Below, piece by piece: positions 11,501-24,579 of a stretch of DNA of 64,000 nt. Origin of the DNA: Ignelater luminosus. Taxonomy: Eukaryota > Arthropoda > Insecta > Coleoptera > Elateridae. The notes under the pieces are model-generated. The model was not told the DNA's origin and ran no database searches. It saw only the letters and a program-made list of their open reading frames with translations. The number at the start of each line of letters is the position of its first letter. Within the stretch, counting starts at the first letter, position 1. The stretch covers positions 389,094 to 453,093 of the forward strand of contig VTPC01000874.1 in the NCBI GenBank assembly GCA_011009095.1, in the 5' to 3' direction. The position numbers and the translations under genes are program-made.

Positions 11501-14500
11501 GATACCGCATTTAATTTTTGAAATATTGAGAAAACAAGGAATTCTAAATGAAACTTTGACACCCTATATCTGGAAAACGATGCACTTTAGAAAAGAAAGT
11601 TGTATGACCAAAAGGCTGCACTCATTTTTAAAACACCTTAATTCTTTTTTCCACCTTTCTGCTAATAATAAAATTATCACAGATTAAGGAAAGTTTCTTT
11701 TCTCTCAATTTCGTAAGATGTTTTAAGTTGCATGGAAGCTTATGAAACATCATTTAGCTATGGAACGAAGAAACAATACGAGGACAAAGGAAACAGAATT
11801 TACCATACTTACCTATTACATTAAGGTTTTCTATTATTTGCGTTTATTACACACTGTGACACTTGTGTTTTGTTTTAATTTCAATTAGATGAAATTTTAA
11901 TTTTAATTTACATAATGAAGTGTCTTCACAATTAAAAGTAAAATCAATAGAAAGTTTCCATCTAAACATTGACATTTATTTTCAAAAGTTAATTAGTCCA
12001 TTCATGTTGTAATGAAAGTAATTACTTTATTAATATCTAAAATTAAAGTAGCAATAATACAAAACGCCCTTCCTGCAATTAAAACTCATGAAATATAATA
12101 AAAATTGAGGCGTTTGGTTTCTAAAATTAAAAACATTTTTGAAACGCGTAGGTACCGTTTGTTCCAATTTTCACTACACTTATAAATTACAAAATAAAAC
12201 CTACACACACATACATAAGTATGATAATATTTATGAGAGCATATGATTAATAGTATAATGATAATAATAATTTTGTAACGTGAAAGTTACTGTTGACACT
12301 TTATTATAGGCGTTAAAAGCTTTTCATTTCCATTATTATCATTTGGTTGGTGAAAATCTAACAAAAAGTGGTCTTCTTAGAATTGTTTTTACAATTAATT
12401 CTTTTCGAAATTTAAATTTTGTGAATTTTAGTAACCCATAGATTAATTATTTGTTTTGTTTGTTTTGAAACTTATTACTGAGTCATATCACAAAAAAAGC
12501 GTTGCTACATTCAGTCAGGACATTCCCCTTTTTGGAATCTACTGACTCTCACTTTTTAATTGAAATTTTAAAGCGATTTTTTGGGAAATTCCAATTACTT
12601 TTTGGCATAGAAACTTTTAAATGTTTCTGAAAAAAAAGAAAACAGGAATGCTAAAGCAGGATTTTTTACCGCTACTTTTTGCTTTGAATGTATATTCTGT
12701 TATCATAACCTCACATAACCTTTGAAAAGAGATACGCATTACCTGTTTTAATCTTGAGGTTAATTTGACAGAAAATGTCACAAAACGTCAAGGCATTCTT
12801 AAATTACATTAAATACTGAATTGCAAAAAGATTCTTTTAATGGTTGCTTGTGTGTATTAGTTGATTATTTGCATTATTTATTTGAATGATTATGTTATTA
12901 TTTACGACTGCTTTCAAAGAAAACAATTCCCCTAAGCTGATTTATGTGACTATTTATTGGAGAAAGAGTGTAAAAAAGTAAAAATTACAATGGATAATTA
13001 ACTAGTTTTTGTTAACTACTCAATTTAATTAATATTTCCCAATCATTATTTCTTGCATCAATTTTTACGCATTAATAATTTGTAATATTGCTTGCACTTA
13101 AACACTATTGTTGGCATTTGGCAATGTTATCATTATCATCACATTAAAAACTAGTAAACAACCCAACTTTATTTAAACAGAAGCCTTTGTTTAATGTTTT
13201 TATCAAAGTAGGACAGAATATTCCTTAGCAAATTAAATTGAGGTTGTGTCTAATTCGTTTTATTTGCATTAAATAAACTGTAAACTCTTAAAGTTATCAT
13301 CCAAAAATATCCTACCTGTTTATATCAAATTTTATTATTTATGTGCTAAATTTTAATATTGCGTTTTTATTATTACATAAACTTCGTTTACACGTTGTCA
13401 TTACAAGAAAATTCCATTCTTAAAGCAAGATTAAAGGCATCATAACCTCAATATCAAAATTTGACATCTTTAAAACATTTTTGTTTTAGAAGCAGTGCTA
13501 CCAACCTTTTTCATTGAAAATTTCCTACCGTGCAATGTCATTTGAAATTATGAATAGTTTAATAAATTTTTACTTTTATTTTCTTATCATCTTTATCTAA
13601 AATTTCTATTTTGTTAGAAATTAATATTATTTATTTGTTTCCTCTTAAAATTATAAATGTATAACTTTTTTATATTTGATTTAAGTGCACATAACCTAAA
13701 AACCATTTATTAACTATTTGTAAGTAAATTTTAGGTACAGTCTGCGCATTATTAAATGATACTCGAATAGCAGCATTTTTCAAAATTGTTTCTTTGCATT
13801 TTTCTAAAACATAACACGGTTTTACAAAACTCAACCATTGCCCAGTTGTTAATTTCACAGATGTGTTGACTTATTTTTTAACTGAAAAATTTTGTAGATT
13901 TCTGCCAGGTATGCTGCAGCTCGAATCTCATTTAATAATGCGCAGACTGTCCATTCACATTAAATAGGTACAGTCAAAAAATATTCAGAAGTCTTGCCTG
14001 TTAAATTTTGTGATTTAATAGATTTATTATATTCTTAGAAGAATTAGGACATGTTGGTAATATAAAATTAAAGAAATTTCTAGATAATTCACAAAAAAAT
14101 TTTCATTTTGTGGAAATATGTCATTTTTAGAATTTCTAGGTTATATCTGGTAGAGGAGATCATTTTGTTTTTTAAAACCAAATTCGCCGCGAAGATCGAG
14201 CATTTTCGAGCCATTATGATAATAGTCGTATACTATCGCTGACATTTATAGGTTAGAAATTATAACATTTATACGTTTTTTTTTAAATTTACTAAAATAT
14301 TTATTTAATTATACTTTAAAAAATCCCCAGTTGGTACTATTATGTACCGCACTCTTGGTACAGCGCTCACCATAAGTATAAAATATTCGATAGCGAGAGA
14401 CTCCTCCCCGCAACTGTCTTATCGATCACTCGACCGCATTCCTATGAGCACCAACTCTCTTACGATAATTTCCAAGCTAGGAGCCCTCCTAGGTTTGACT

Positions 14501-15925
14501 TGTCGTGCTTTCTAGCGGCCGAACCGTAGGAAGTGGGGAGTGAAGACACTCAATTGGGATACTAAATGCCGTCTCGATATCTTCGTAAAACATCCACTCC
14601 TATCCTTCATTAGGGACGTCTATGAACCCGAATTGAAAATCTAAACCCTTCGGGGAGGCCCAGATCGCTAGGACCTCGCATAAGGCCTCAGTCGTTTTTG
14701 TCGATATTCGCCACTAGATGTCACCGCGTTCATACTGCGGGCGCAAGAGTTTTGAGGGCTATAAAACCCTACTACTATGCTTTCTTGCGTTATTCCGATT
14801 TCTCGTTCTGAAAAAGTGCAATAGACCCCCCTTGCTCCCTTCCTATTGAGAAATTAATAAAAAACCGCTAGATGATGACTCGGCAGGTCCTAGTCTCTTT
14901 GAAATAGCCGAGATATCATTAAGATATTTAGATTATTTTATATTTATGGTGAGTGATAAATCTGTCAAATCTACAGATGGTGATGAGATTTTTGTTCGAC
15001 ATTAAAAGTAAAATTTAATTAAAATCGAGTGGTTTTGATTTCTGGTTATAGGAACTCTTAAGATTAATAGTGAACAACAGCGTTGCCAAAGTTAACGATA
15101 AATCTTCAGATCTGATGACTACAATTTTTGACTGTTTCTAATGACGTGTTTGCAGCGATGTGCTTCACTATTACACTAATTTTTAATTTACAATATAGGA
15201 AAAGAGTTATGTTTTTAATTTTATAATATAATCTTGCTGTTTATTCATTGTAATTAAAGATTATTAAAAATTAACCTTTAGTTTTGTTAGAATCTATGCA
15301 CTTTTTTTGCTGAAAGCACTTTCATAAATAGAATCTAAAGAGACTTTTCCTTTTGTTCAAGGTTTACGAATTAAATGGCATTCCTCATCCAGAACGCAAA
15401 AAGAAAAACAGCAACAAAAACAACAAAAACAACTCCAACAAGATCGCCCACGAGACATCATCCGAGTACACCACGACTTCATCCTGCCCAAGCAGTTCGG
15501 AAGCTGAAGACTTCAGGTTAAGGTTGGATCCCCGGTCGAGGATGCGACGCGGCTCATCGACCAATTTCCCACCGAAATGTGTCGAGCCTGCCGCATGGTT
15601 GCAACGAAGGCTTTCCGCATCGAGTACCGAAGCCCACTTCATGTTCATACAAAGGAGGATGTCACACGGTAGCAGAGATTCTAGCGATTCAAATCTCTTT
15701 CTTCCTAGAAAATTTAGCGCTTGTAGTATCTCTAGTGTAGAAGGTGGCTCTAACGGGTTCCTTAATCGTAGAATGTCCTCTTGTAGTCAAACTTCTGATA
15801 GTAGTGGGCCACGTTCTAGAAGTAATAGTACTGCATTTCATCTTCCAGAGAATGTACTCAGGATGCCTCAAGGACCTGACGGATCGAAAGGATTCAGGCA
15901 ACGATCCCAGCCGATAAGTAATTGA
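8566..15925 (+). CDS. LARP6: La-related protein 6 (Achilles orthologue)
   Basis: Coding exons are 8566-9426 and 15362-15925, joined in phase 0 (ATG AAG | GTT TAC) across a GT-AG intron of 5.9 kb; total about 474 residues. The open frame extends upstream of 8566, but the first ATG in frame is at 8566. Order of parts: an acidic Ser/Glu-rich N-terminus; a La motif (DKIVTQVEFYFSDANITKD through LINEAGTKLRR-like end, roughly residues 105-190); an RRM directly after it (TIVAVHMPLEKV to KVYELNG, roughly 205-293), which the intron splits near its end; a Lys/Asn-rich and then Ser/Arg-rich tail (RRMSHGSRDSS and RRMSSCSQTSD); and a C-terminal SUZ-C-type motif (RMPQGPDGSKGF). LARP6 proteins bind mRNA stem-loops and 3' UTRs in the cytoplasm; the vertebrate form binds collagen mRNA and the fly form is Achilles. 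La module plus terminal SUZ-C fixes the family. Confidence 0.93.
9595..9849. mobile_element. hAT-type MITE, 255 bp, in LARP6 intron
   Basis: Ends are CAGGGCCGGCTG and its inverse CAGCCGGCCCTG. The flanks are actgcaga (9587-9594) and actgccga (9850-9857), an 8-bp duplication with one mismatch. These CAGGGCCGGC ends and 8-bp duplication are characteristic of hAT elements. It sits about 170 bp downstream of the 5' splice site of the LARP6 intron. No coding capacity. Confidence 0.85.
9858..11106. other. LARP6 intron, no gene seen
   Basis: AT-rich intron sequence. Two short gaggttat-type blocks around 10660-10730 suggest old repeat debris. No exon with conserved protein similarity was found. Confidence 0.4.
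11107..11570. mobile_element. Probable MITE with CAGGGTGT-type ends
   Basis: The left end reads gatacagggtgttaaa and the right end is its near inverse (tttgacaccctatatc), giving a 464-bp element. Internal segments such as the one around 11285-11330 (aatccgattttactagaaga and onward) recur in diverged form near 22935-22985 and, inverted, near 54785-54815, so this belongs to a dispersed family. The 130-codon minus-strand frame inside (11118-11510) has no recognised motif and is most likely fortuitous. Confidence 0.5.
11640..13736. other. LARP6 intron, no gene seen
   Basis: AT-rich intron DNA with many homopolymer runs. I see no conserved exon, no tRNA-like fold and no clear transposon end in this stretch. 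Confidence 0.4.
13737..13950. repeat. Foldback MITE, 214 bp, about 41-bp arms
   Basis: The left arm (13737-13777, starting acagtctgcgcattattaaa) is inverted at 13910-13950 (ending taatgcgcagactgt) with few mismatches. Immediately beyond the right end an aggtacagtc block at about 13966-13975 repeats the sequence flanking the left end. No coding capacity. Confidence 0.75.
14340..14900. other. GC-richer island with TATA-like box in LARP6 intron
   Basis: This stretch is close to half G+C inside an AT-rich intron. It holds a CTATAAAA match at about 14759 (gggctataaaacccta) and an AATAAA-like site (attaataaaa) about 95 bp further on, in the order promoter then polyadenylation signal, as in an LTR. 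No open frame or known domain was seen. A solo LTR or a cryptic promoter are the two readings I consider; clean TG...CA ends with a 4-6 bp duplication were not found by eye. Confidence 0.35.
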
Positions 15926-18900
15926 ATACGTTAAAACAATTATTGAATTTGTATTGTTATGTGAAACGAGTGATTTTTTCCTCCAAGGTTGTGGCCTTTT
16001 ACTTATTGAATTTTTATAATTTGGGTTTTTCATGAGGAAGGTATTACATGTAAATGAATAAGTATTGAATAACAATTCTTCTTCGTGCATGATGTTAAAA
16101 ACCTTGATAGACGCTTGATGAGCTAGAATTAATGGTATAATATGAATAGAAAATAATTAAAAGGAAAACTGGGAAATAAGAGTTTAAATTGCTTTATATA
16201 CAGGGTGCTCGTTTTGTTGTTTGCATTTCGTGAGGGAAAATGGAGATCTTGAATTAAACACACTTTTTTACTTATAGGTGGTTTTAGTTTTCATTTTTAT
16301 TTGCTTAGATTTGGGTGAATTTGTTATAATCAAATTTTAAATATTGAAGCTTGGAAAGATATTTTTATTGAGCACAAAAGTGATCTTTTCTATTCTCTTG
16401 TATTTGGACATTTTTTTATTAAGTTAAGAAAAGAAAGAAATTTCAAACTGGCTGATTTAAAGCTTCTCGCTCAAGGTCAAAAAGTTGATTGTGTAAAATT
16501 ATATTTATTAGAACTTCTGTAGCAGTTCGTCTCAACCTTTTAAGTGACATGGAGTCTTATAATTTAATTTTTTGTTTTCATGTTTACACTTTGAATTATT
16601 TTTGAAGTTTTGATACCTTGTAAGGTTGAGACAGTCTACAGAATTATTGAAAATAGAAGACTGATGTTAATAAAATGGTTTCTTACAATTTAATAAAATT
16701 GCTTGAAAGTCTGGTTAGATAAATTTAAAATTTTTATAATTAACAATATTTCGAGCAATAATAACGTTATCTTTTAAGATTTAAATTATTAAACAAAAGT
16801 TTGTATATTAGATGTTTTTTATCTCTCTAGGTTAATTATTTATTGATTTCTAATAAGTTATTTAGCAGCGTTAAGTTGTTAACTAATCATTAGTTAATGA
16901 TCACATCTTAAACATTTATTACTTGTCGTAAAACAATATAAACGTCTCACAACGTTTTTATTTGTTTATTTTGTTGTTATTCAACGAATTTGAAGATTCT
17001 AAAAAGTATACAAAACGATGAAATTAGTTGGAACAAGTTTCAAAATGCATTGAAGCAAATTTATGAAATTTTATTATTGTTTTGATATTATACAAAAACT
17101 TTTACAATTTCAATTTTAACTCATTTTGGTTATGTCAAAAAGATGCAATCGTGTGTTACCTTCTTCAATATAATTTTTAGGACATTAATTGATGAATCAC
17201 TATCTAACCGTCGTAATTTATGAGCAATTGAAACATGAAAAAAAACAATCAAAACTCATATTTTTCAATTTTAATAAATCTTTCGAGTATGTAAACTAAG
17301 CGACAAAATAAATTAGACATTTTTTTCTACTTCTGTTGGTAGATTATTTCGAGGGAATAAAATCATTGATCATTTGTGCAACAATTTATTCACTCAAATA
17401 ATTCTAGTAGAATGGCATGTTTAGAAAAAAAGGTGTCCAGTTTATTTTGTCCCTTATACTACATCTTTCAGCAAGTATCTGATTTATTTCTTTGATTTCC
17501 AAAAACAAGTCAGTCAACATATAGAAAATCGTGTTTTCTCTTGTTTGCACGCTTTTCTTCTTCAGGCAGCCGGCAAAATTTGTGAATGAAATTGCGTTCA
17601 CCATAATAATAGTAACAATAATAAAAACGAAAAAAAAACCGGATCGTGTGTCGTTTGTTACACCGTGACCTCCTTCACCTGAATTTGTTAGTCACGAACC
17701 GTTTACTACTTTCACCCAAATTCAACCGATTAACATTTTGAATTCAGTAGGTTGATCATTTTTAAGAAATCTTTTTCTAATAAAATACAAACTAAACTCA
17801 AAAAAAAAGTTTTTTTTGGCTTGTTAAGTATAAAACTGGCAAGTGCTTTTAAGATGTTTTTTGCTGTTTTTCCTTATTTTATATTTATAAAATTTCTTTT
17901 TAATTGGTAACAGAAAACGGAGTAAGTTTATTTTAATTTTTTTAAAAGTTAAAAAGAGATTGGAAGAGATAATTTAGAAATTCGTTTAGGTAAATTTCGT
18001 GCTCTTGGTTTTATTTTCGCGCTCTACATAATTTTAAATGCGGTCAATTAGAGCATCAATGTGAAATTTATTCAAACAAAAAGATGGTTGTATTATAACA
18101 AAAGGAATCATTCATTTTTTAAAATTTAAATTGTATTAAACCTCTTAATAGCGTATTTTTAATTATGAAGTAATAAAACTAAAATAAAGAATAAACAAAA
18201 ATAAGTGGTAAGTATAAATCTGAAAACCAAATTAGAAATTAAAATGTTAATTGGATTATTTATCTAAACGAGATATTACTTAAAAAAGGAATACGTAATA
18301 ATAATGTATAAATTATCCGATCTTCTCTTTTCAAGTTTTAGCGATTCATCGTTTAGAAGAGAGATTTTTTACAGACATGTTAGACTTGCTGTGTAATATA
18401 GTTTTGGTTTTTTGTTTTGCAATTTCATTCCAAAGTTTGTTCCTTTTTTCTCTCTTTCTCTACGTTTCAAATAAAATAGCAACTCGATCCGGTTTGGTGA
18501 GGCTACTCAACAAATTAAATCGACGCAATCACGTATACATTTTACACACATTGACTGATATAAGCTTTTAAAGATCTATAAAGGAATTTAGCTGCAGCGA
18601 TAAGAACAAACATCATAGATTACTAATGAATCTGCTTGCGTAGTTATTTCCTTTCAATTAATGTTATTAGTTTGAAAACAGTCACTACCTGTACTAATTT
18701 GACTTTCATATTTTCGAGCTGAAATGGCACTGACGTGACTATTGACTACAATCTTCTAGACTTACATGTTTAATTACAAACGTGAAATACGATACTGACA
18801 GTCGACTATATTTTTTTATAAATTCAATCTTGTTTGTGACAATACTAACTTGAAATCGAATCATTTTGATTAGTCTTTTCAAAAGTGCAAGATGGTGATT

Positions 18901-21900
18901 TCAAAAAAAACCGCCAGAAATTGTTGTTGTTAAGAAGCCAACTTAATATGACACTGAGAATAAATTCGAAATGTCAAATTGGTTTTAGGGTTATATCTTC
19001 ATTTATACATCTGCGTTTAATTGTCTTACTTAATAACCAGATTAATAAAAAGAGTTTAGTTATCAATTATTAATTATGTTACTACACTACACATTAAAAG
19101 ATTCCGTTACAATTTCAACAAGCTTAACAAAACCAAAAACTTACACGTTATATTATAGCTAGTACACTTAAAACTCAAATTTGAAAATTCAATATTTTAT
19201 CATTTTGAAAACATATTAAATTAAACTAAAAAATCTTAAGATTTTTTTAATAGAAATGTAGAGATTTGCTAATATACTAACATTTCTTTAATCGTTTTTT
19301 TAGAAAAATCTTATAGGTTAGTTATTCTAATATTAAACTGTCAGGAAATTTAAGAAAAAATTATTAACTGCCAACTTAATTGTATTTTTTAATACCAACC
19401 TAAACAAAATCATCAAATATTATTTAATGATATTAAATTATTATTTAAAATAAAGTGAGAAAACTGAAAGAAATAAAATAATAAAATAAATATTTTCGAT
19501 TATTACTTTGACAAATACATTTATTTGCATCAGTCTGAAATATAGCAAAAGTTATTTTTAATCTAACCTCAAAATCTCGTCTTGTTTAGATCTTGAAATT
19601 GTTAGGAAAAAGATAAGAAATAAATTGTTGTTACATTTATAGTGTTGGTGCACTATTATTGGTGCTTTTCCTTAAGCCATACGTTATTATATTTTTATTA
19701 TTATTATCACCATCATCATTATTTGTTACTTTGATACAGGTGTGTTAAACGCACACGATCTTCTCTGTTGATTACAGTTATTTCTTTATTTATATACACA
19801 TATTTATTTATAATCTTATTTTTAGATATAGTAGTATAATTTATTATAGTGTGAGTATTGTTAGGTAACCATATACGGCCTTGAGTGTTATGCACATAAT
19901 TTTTGCTAATGAAAGATTTATTTTGTATGTCAAAGTATGGTGTTGTAGTGTATTTTATTACTTTTTAGCATTGTATTTCTTTTTTCTTTTTATTTGATTT
20001 TGTTGTAAATTGTTATGTGTATACATAGTACGTTGAATCTAAAACGTTTATTCCTGTAAATACTAGTAAGTATTTATTAAATACGAATTATTTATTTTAC
20101 GCTATATAATAATTATTATTTTATTACTATTATTACTTGTGTTTTGTAATATAGATGTTTTTAATTATTTGATCTTGTTCTTTTATTTTACTGTCGTTAC
20201 ATAACAATTTTTATCATACTTATCGATTAGACTTGTATGCACATAAAACGTACGCCTACATGATTTCGCAATTGCAAACAAATACTAAATTTTTACACCA
20301 AGGACAGATAAGAGAATTTTATTACAAATTTACAACCTTTTCATCTTCTAGATTGTGTTGAGAAATGACTATGCAACTCTAAAGATATCAGATAATGTAA
20401 TATATTTTTGGCCTCATTCCTATTTATATTATTGTTAAATATTATAAAGACAAACTTAAACGTGAAATGATGATTTAAAAAACCACTTATTTTTTAATAA
20501 GACAATCTATATTAATTTTTAATCTTCGTTATTTATTTGCAATGAAAAAAGGCGATTAACTTTATAAATTAAACAAGAATTTCACATTTATTGGTTCTAA
20601 TTATATCCAAGTAAAAGTTTTACCTTTCACATACTAGAATCCTTCCACTGATTTTCTTTTTTACTCTTTCTCATAATATCAACTTTATTTTCTAATAATT
20701 CAATTGTCTTTAATATAATCATTTTTTAGTTTTTCCGACAAAAATTAATCGACAATATTCTCATTATTACAATAAACAGAAAGAAAGAAAATAATAACAC
20801 TAATAATACAATTTCTCTTTAACCATAACAAAAACAACAATTCCAATAATACCACACTTTCATTAAACTTGCGCAAATTCGCAACATAGAAACAAACAAA
20901 ATATACAATAAATAAAAGACAAATCTTGAATAATAACAACAACACGCAGAAAGAGTACTTTTCGATTACTACAAGAAACTAATAAAACTTTCTCTAATCG
21001 TACATACACACACATTCACACATCCATTTAATAAAAATATCTAAAACATTTCTTTCTTCGTCATCGTACTTTCTTCGTTATTATTTAAAACAACGTCAAG
21101 TTCAACGTCTCTTCAGATGGTCGCGCTTGACATTGCAAGCGCACTCATTCGGAAAAGAGAAACGAGCTGTTGGCTTGCTATTTCGCTCCTAATTGCTACT
21201 TGATTTGCAGAAATTGTGTGATTAACGGTCGTAAAACTAGCAGAAAGGAATTACTACGGGTGAATAATATACATAACTCCTTTTTTTTTCTAAACATTAT
21301 CATTAGTATTAATAGAAATGTTTCATTAGCGTGACCGCGAAAGTATTGTAGATATCCACAAAAAAACCACTCGTCATAACATCTTTTTTCCTTAAATGAA
21401 AGAAATCTTATGTTTGTGTGATTATGTATTCAATTTAATTACGTTTTCTATTTTATCCATAAAATTTGTCATTTAAGACGGAGCATATTGGAAGTACTAT
21501 ACGGAATATATCCAATTAATGGTAAGTATAAAAAATTGTCTATAACCATGAAGCATGAAGAGTCAGAAGTTTTTAACTTGAAAGTAGACTATAACATGTG
21601 CTTCAACAAAAGAATAACAGTTGCATAAAACAAGCTCTATACAATTAACCTTCTAATACCTACTTAAGAATATTGTTGGGGCACACAAACCGATTTACTG
21701 TTTAAGCCTGCTACTGAAAGCCAGTCAGAAATTCTACCACAATAGATGTATGACATTACAAAACAAAATTTACTTTTAATACTTAATTTCCCAAAATAAG
21801 TAACCATTATATGAGTCAAATAAATTAATTAAAATCTAAACTTTTTAAAGAATCGCAGTTTCCTCACGGTTTCAGTACTTTCATTTCTTTCTAGTTATGA

Positions 21901-22600
21901 TCAACCAAAAACAGACTGTAATACTTTAAACAAACGAATCTTGACTCTATCAAATCTTGCCCTATTTGTGTATCATAAACCAATCAGCATCCTCGCAGTT
22001 TGAGCATCAAACAGATAACATAATACCAGGATTTACCTTGAACATAATGTGGCCAGATAAGACAGTAATAACTTTTAATTATTTATTTTACTATTTTCAT
22101 TTCATTTTAGTTATTCTCATGACTATTAGCAGGATGCATGGATATGTTCATTCAGAACAAATCATTAGAAGATTCAGACAAAGTTATTGACGTAAGGTGA
22201 GTGATGCCAGGTCAAAGCCTCAAAAGATGAAAAGTTGATACATTTCACCAAACGTTAATTCTTTTTTTCTTGGTACATTAGTAAATAAAAAATACAATGC
22301 TTTATAAACAATATTATTTAATTATTATTTATAAAAAGAAACCATTCCTAAAAAACTAAGCCTATAAGTCTAATAATAGTTACTTCCTCTGAGAAGTTCG
22401 AGATGACGCCGCTAGTTAAAAAATATTTACAACTTTTATTGATTATTTTTATTGTTAAAATCACTTTTATAATATAAAAAAACAGAAACGACTAATTAAT
22501 GAATAAAAATAAAAAATCATCAAAAATAGCAGTATTTTAAAAGTTTTCACCCAATCACTAAATGAACCTTAAAAGCTAAATCTCGTCCAATATATTAAAA
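15926..22600. other. Long AT-rich gene desert after LARP6
   Basis: The first part is presumably the LARP6 3' UTR, whose end I cannot fix because AATAAA-like hexamers are frequent. A single transposon-type end (atacagggtgctcg) occurs near 16199. A patch at about 21105-21260 has higher GC and an acgg|gtgaat donor-like junction, so it could be a non-coding first exon, but nothing downstream supports this. No coding gene was recognised in this 6.7 kb. Confidence 0.45.
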
Positions 22601-22612
22601 TGGCTATAAAAC

Positions 22613-22790
22613 AGTTACAATCAATGTTGCCAGAGCTGGTTATAAATTTCCAAATCTGAAGATTTATAACATTTATGGTTGTTTCTGACTATACGTTTCA
22701 GTGTTGTGGCGATAGTGTGTGATCACTAAGGTGATCATCCTCACACTGGTTTTTTAAATTCTTAATAGAGGTCGCGACGATTGTATTTTT
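22613..22790. repeat. Dispersed repeat, copy 1
   Basis: A block from gaagatttataacatttat through gttgtggcgatagtgtg to aggtcgcgac recurs in the same order and orientation at about 30610-30740 with many small changes. It is probably an old non-autonomous element; no ends or coding capacity can be defined from two copies. Confidence 0.6.
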
Positions 22791-22819
22791 CTAAAAACAT
22801 GATGTTAAAGAGAATAACG

Positions 22820-23240
22820 TCAAAAACTCTTACCAGCGCATAATACTCCTGAAAATAAATATGAATTTGTATAAACATGTGTTCGGAAATGCACCATTTT
22901 CGAAATACAGGGTTTCAAACTACCCCCGTTGAATTTAAGAGATTTAGAAAAATCCAATTTTATTAGAAAATGATGTATTCTACAGATAGTCCAGTAACAG
23001 GGTACTTTTATCTGAAATTAAATCAGGAAGAAGGTTTTATTATTTTATCCTGCATATATTGTTAGTAGGAGGAAGAATGTAAGTTGTGCCCAAAAAACCT
23101 CGACATTTTTGGACTTTTTTTAGTTTTCCGGCTATAATCATTTTCTGGTCACGCCTAGCAAGAAACAGTCTATTATCACTGTAAAAAATTGTATTTTGTA
23201 GTATCAGCACTGAATTTTGATGATAAAATTATACCAACTG
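22820..23240. repeat. Old dispersed repeat related to the 11.1-11.6 kb MITE
   Basis: The segment tttagaaaaatccaatttta and the following tgatgtattctacag match the internal part of the element at 11107-11570, and an atacagggtttcaaac end-like block occurs at about 22907. Boundaries are unclear. Confidence 0.4.
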
Positions 23241-23341
23241 GAAAAATCGGATATAGAAATGTAAGCATAAGTGTGTGAAAAAAGGTTGTATTTACGAAGA
23301 AAGAAAGAACGCTTACAAATATACGGTACTATTTCATATTA

Positions 23342-24420
23342 TTAATAGATGTTTCTTGTGTTTGGATGGTCCTGGCTCATCAATAATGTCCTGCTCCAAC
23401 TGCTTGCGGTCTTCTTCATCCCTTGACTCAACTTCATCTTGTTCGAGTCCACTGAACGTTTCGTCGTCATCTTAAACTTGCACCTCAAGCACATTGTCAG
23501 ATGAGAGACCACAGCAGTGTTTACACGCAGATGAGCAATGCAAACCTGACTTTCTGCAGCTGCATGCTCCACTGCAACCTTTCTTACAGGAACAAGAAAC
23601 ATCATAACTGGAGTAAGACCGGATAAGCCTTTCTTCCATACCCATTCTAGTGGGTTGTGTCTTGACTCAACCATGTTTGCACTTGGTGATAAATCCTCAG
23701 TGAATGAGACTTTGCTGCGTCTGCTGTAGGCAGCAATCGTGCTAGGTTAAAAGCAGTTCTTGCGACCGATTTGACAAACAAATTGTATCTCACATCGTCC
23801 AGTGATTCACTGCTCTGATTTTGACCATAGAATGCTAGGATGAGCTGTTGCCCTGCATTCACTATGCAATCTGGAGAGACGTGGGGTTTAGACAATTTCT
23901 CTGCTTCTACTTTCAGATGTCGGCGTTGTTCAATGAGAGAACATAATTTTGATTTTCCGTGGCCAAACAAAAAGTTGAAGTTGTATTACATCCTGTAAAT
24001 GCATGAATAAAGAAAAATATGTGTGAGATGAAAATGAAAGGAAGTGGTTGAGTACCATAAACCTGCTTTTTTGTCTTTTGCTGGTTTAAGAAAGTACAAG
24101 TTCTCATAAGTGTTTGCTAGACCTGTTAGGAGAAGGAGAACGTCAATATCCTCACTAACAATAGCCACACTCTCGAATCTTGCTGCTGGGGAAATAGCTG
24201 TAGAAGCGATCAAAACATCTACATCTTCTTTTGCTTGTTGAACTTTAAGGCTTCCTTTGTCAATTTTTTGCATCAGCATTGCAATTAAACGGTTCTTGTT
24301 GTTCTCATTTCCTAGAAACAGGGTATTTCCAAGACAATCGATAGATACTAATGGTTTTATATGATAGCCAGCTTGTTCTCCGGATTTACCTCCTTTAGAC
24401 TGGTTTCTTTGGGAACATTT
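23342..24420 (-). pseudogene. Relic of a PIN-like, Cys-rich-tailed transposon-type protein
   Basis: Minus-strand frames from 24420 downward read, in order: KNRLIAMLMQKIDKG; VAIVSEDIDVLLLLTGLA, an Asp-rich motif like that of PIN/FEN-type nucleases; IHAFTGCNTTST; GHGKSKLCSL; then SHSLRIYHQVQTWL; and a cysteine tail of the form CSCKKGCSGACSCRKSGLHC. This arrangement belongs to a multi-copy protein type that I recall from many invertebrate genomes and that behaves like a mobile-element gene; I do not know its formal name or biochemical role. The pieces lie in different frames, with breaks near 24050, 23950, 23660 and 23590, so the copy is dead. The central break could include a short intron (a GTACTC...TTTACAG stretch of about 60 bp), but this is uncertain. 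Confidence 0.55.
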
Positions 24421-24579
24421 AAAAAGTGTAGTCTACGATACACCTTCCAGAAATGTAGAAGAATTTGCTTATTATCTCTACAAAATACAACCTTTTACAT
24501 CTTTGTGTTAAATTTATAAAAAGTATTATTTTCCCGAAAAGTAAACCAGATAGGTTGGTAGCAGTTATAAGGAAAATTA

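Noticed and set aside
18377-18571. 64-codon frame with a hydrophobic N-terminus
   Set aside because: Isolated, no splice or promoter context, and hydrophobic runs are expected from T-rich DNA.
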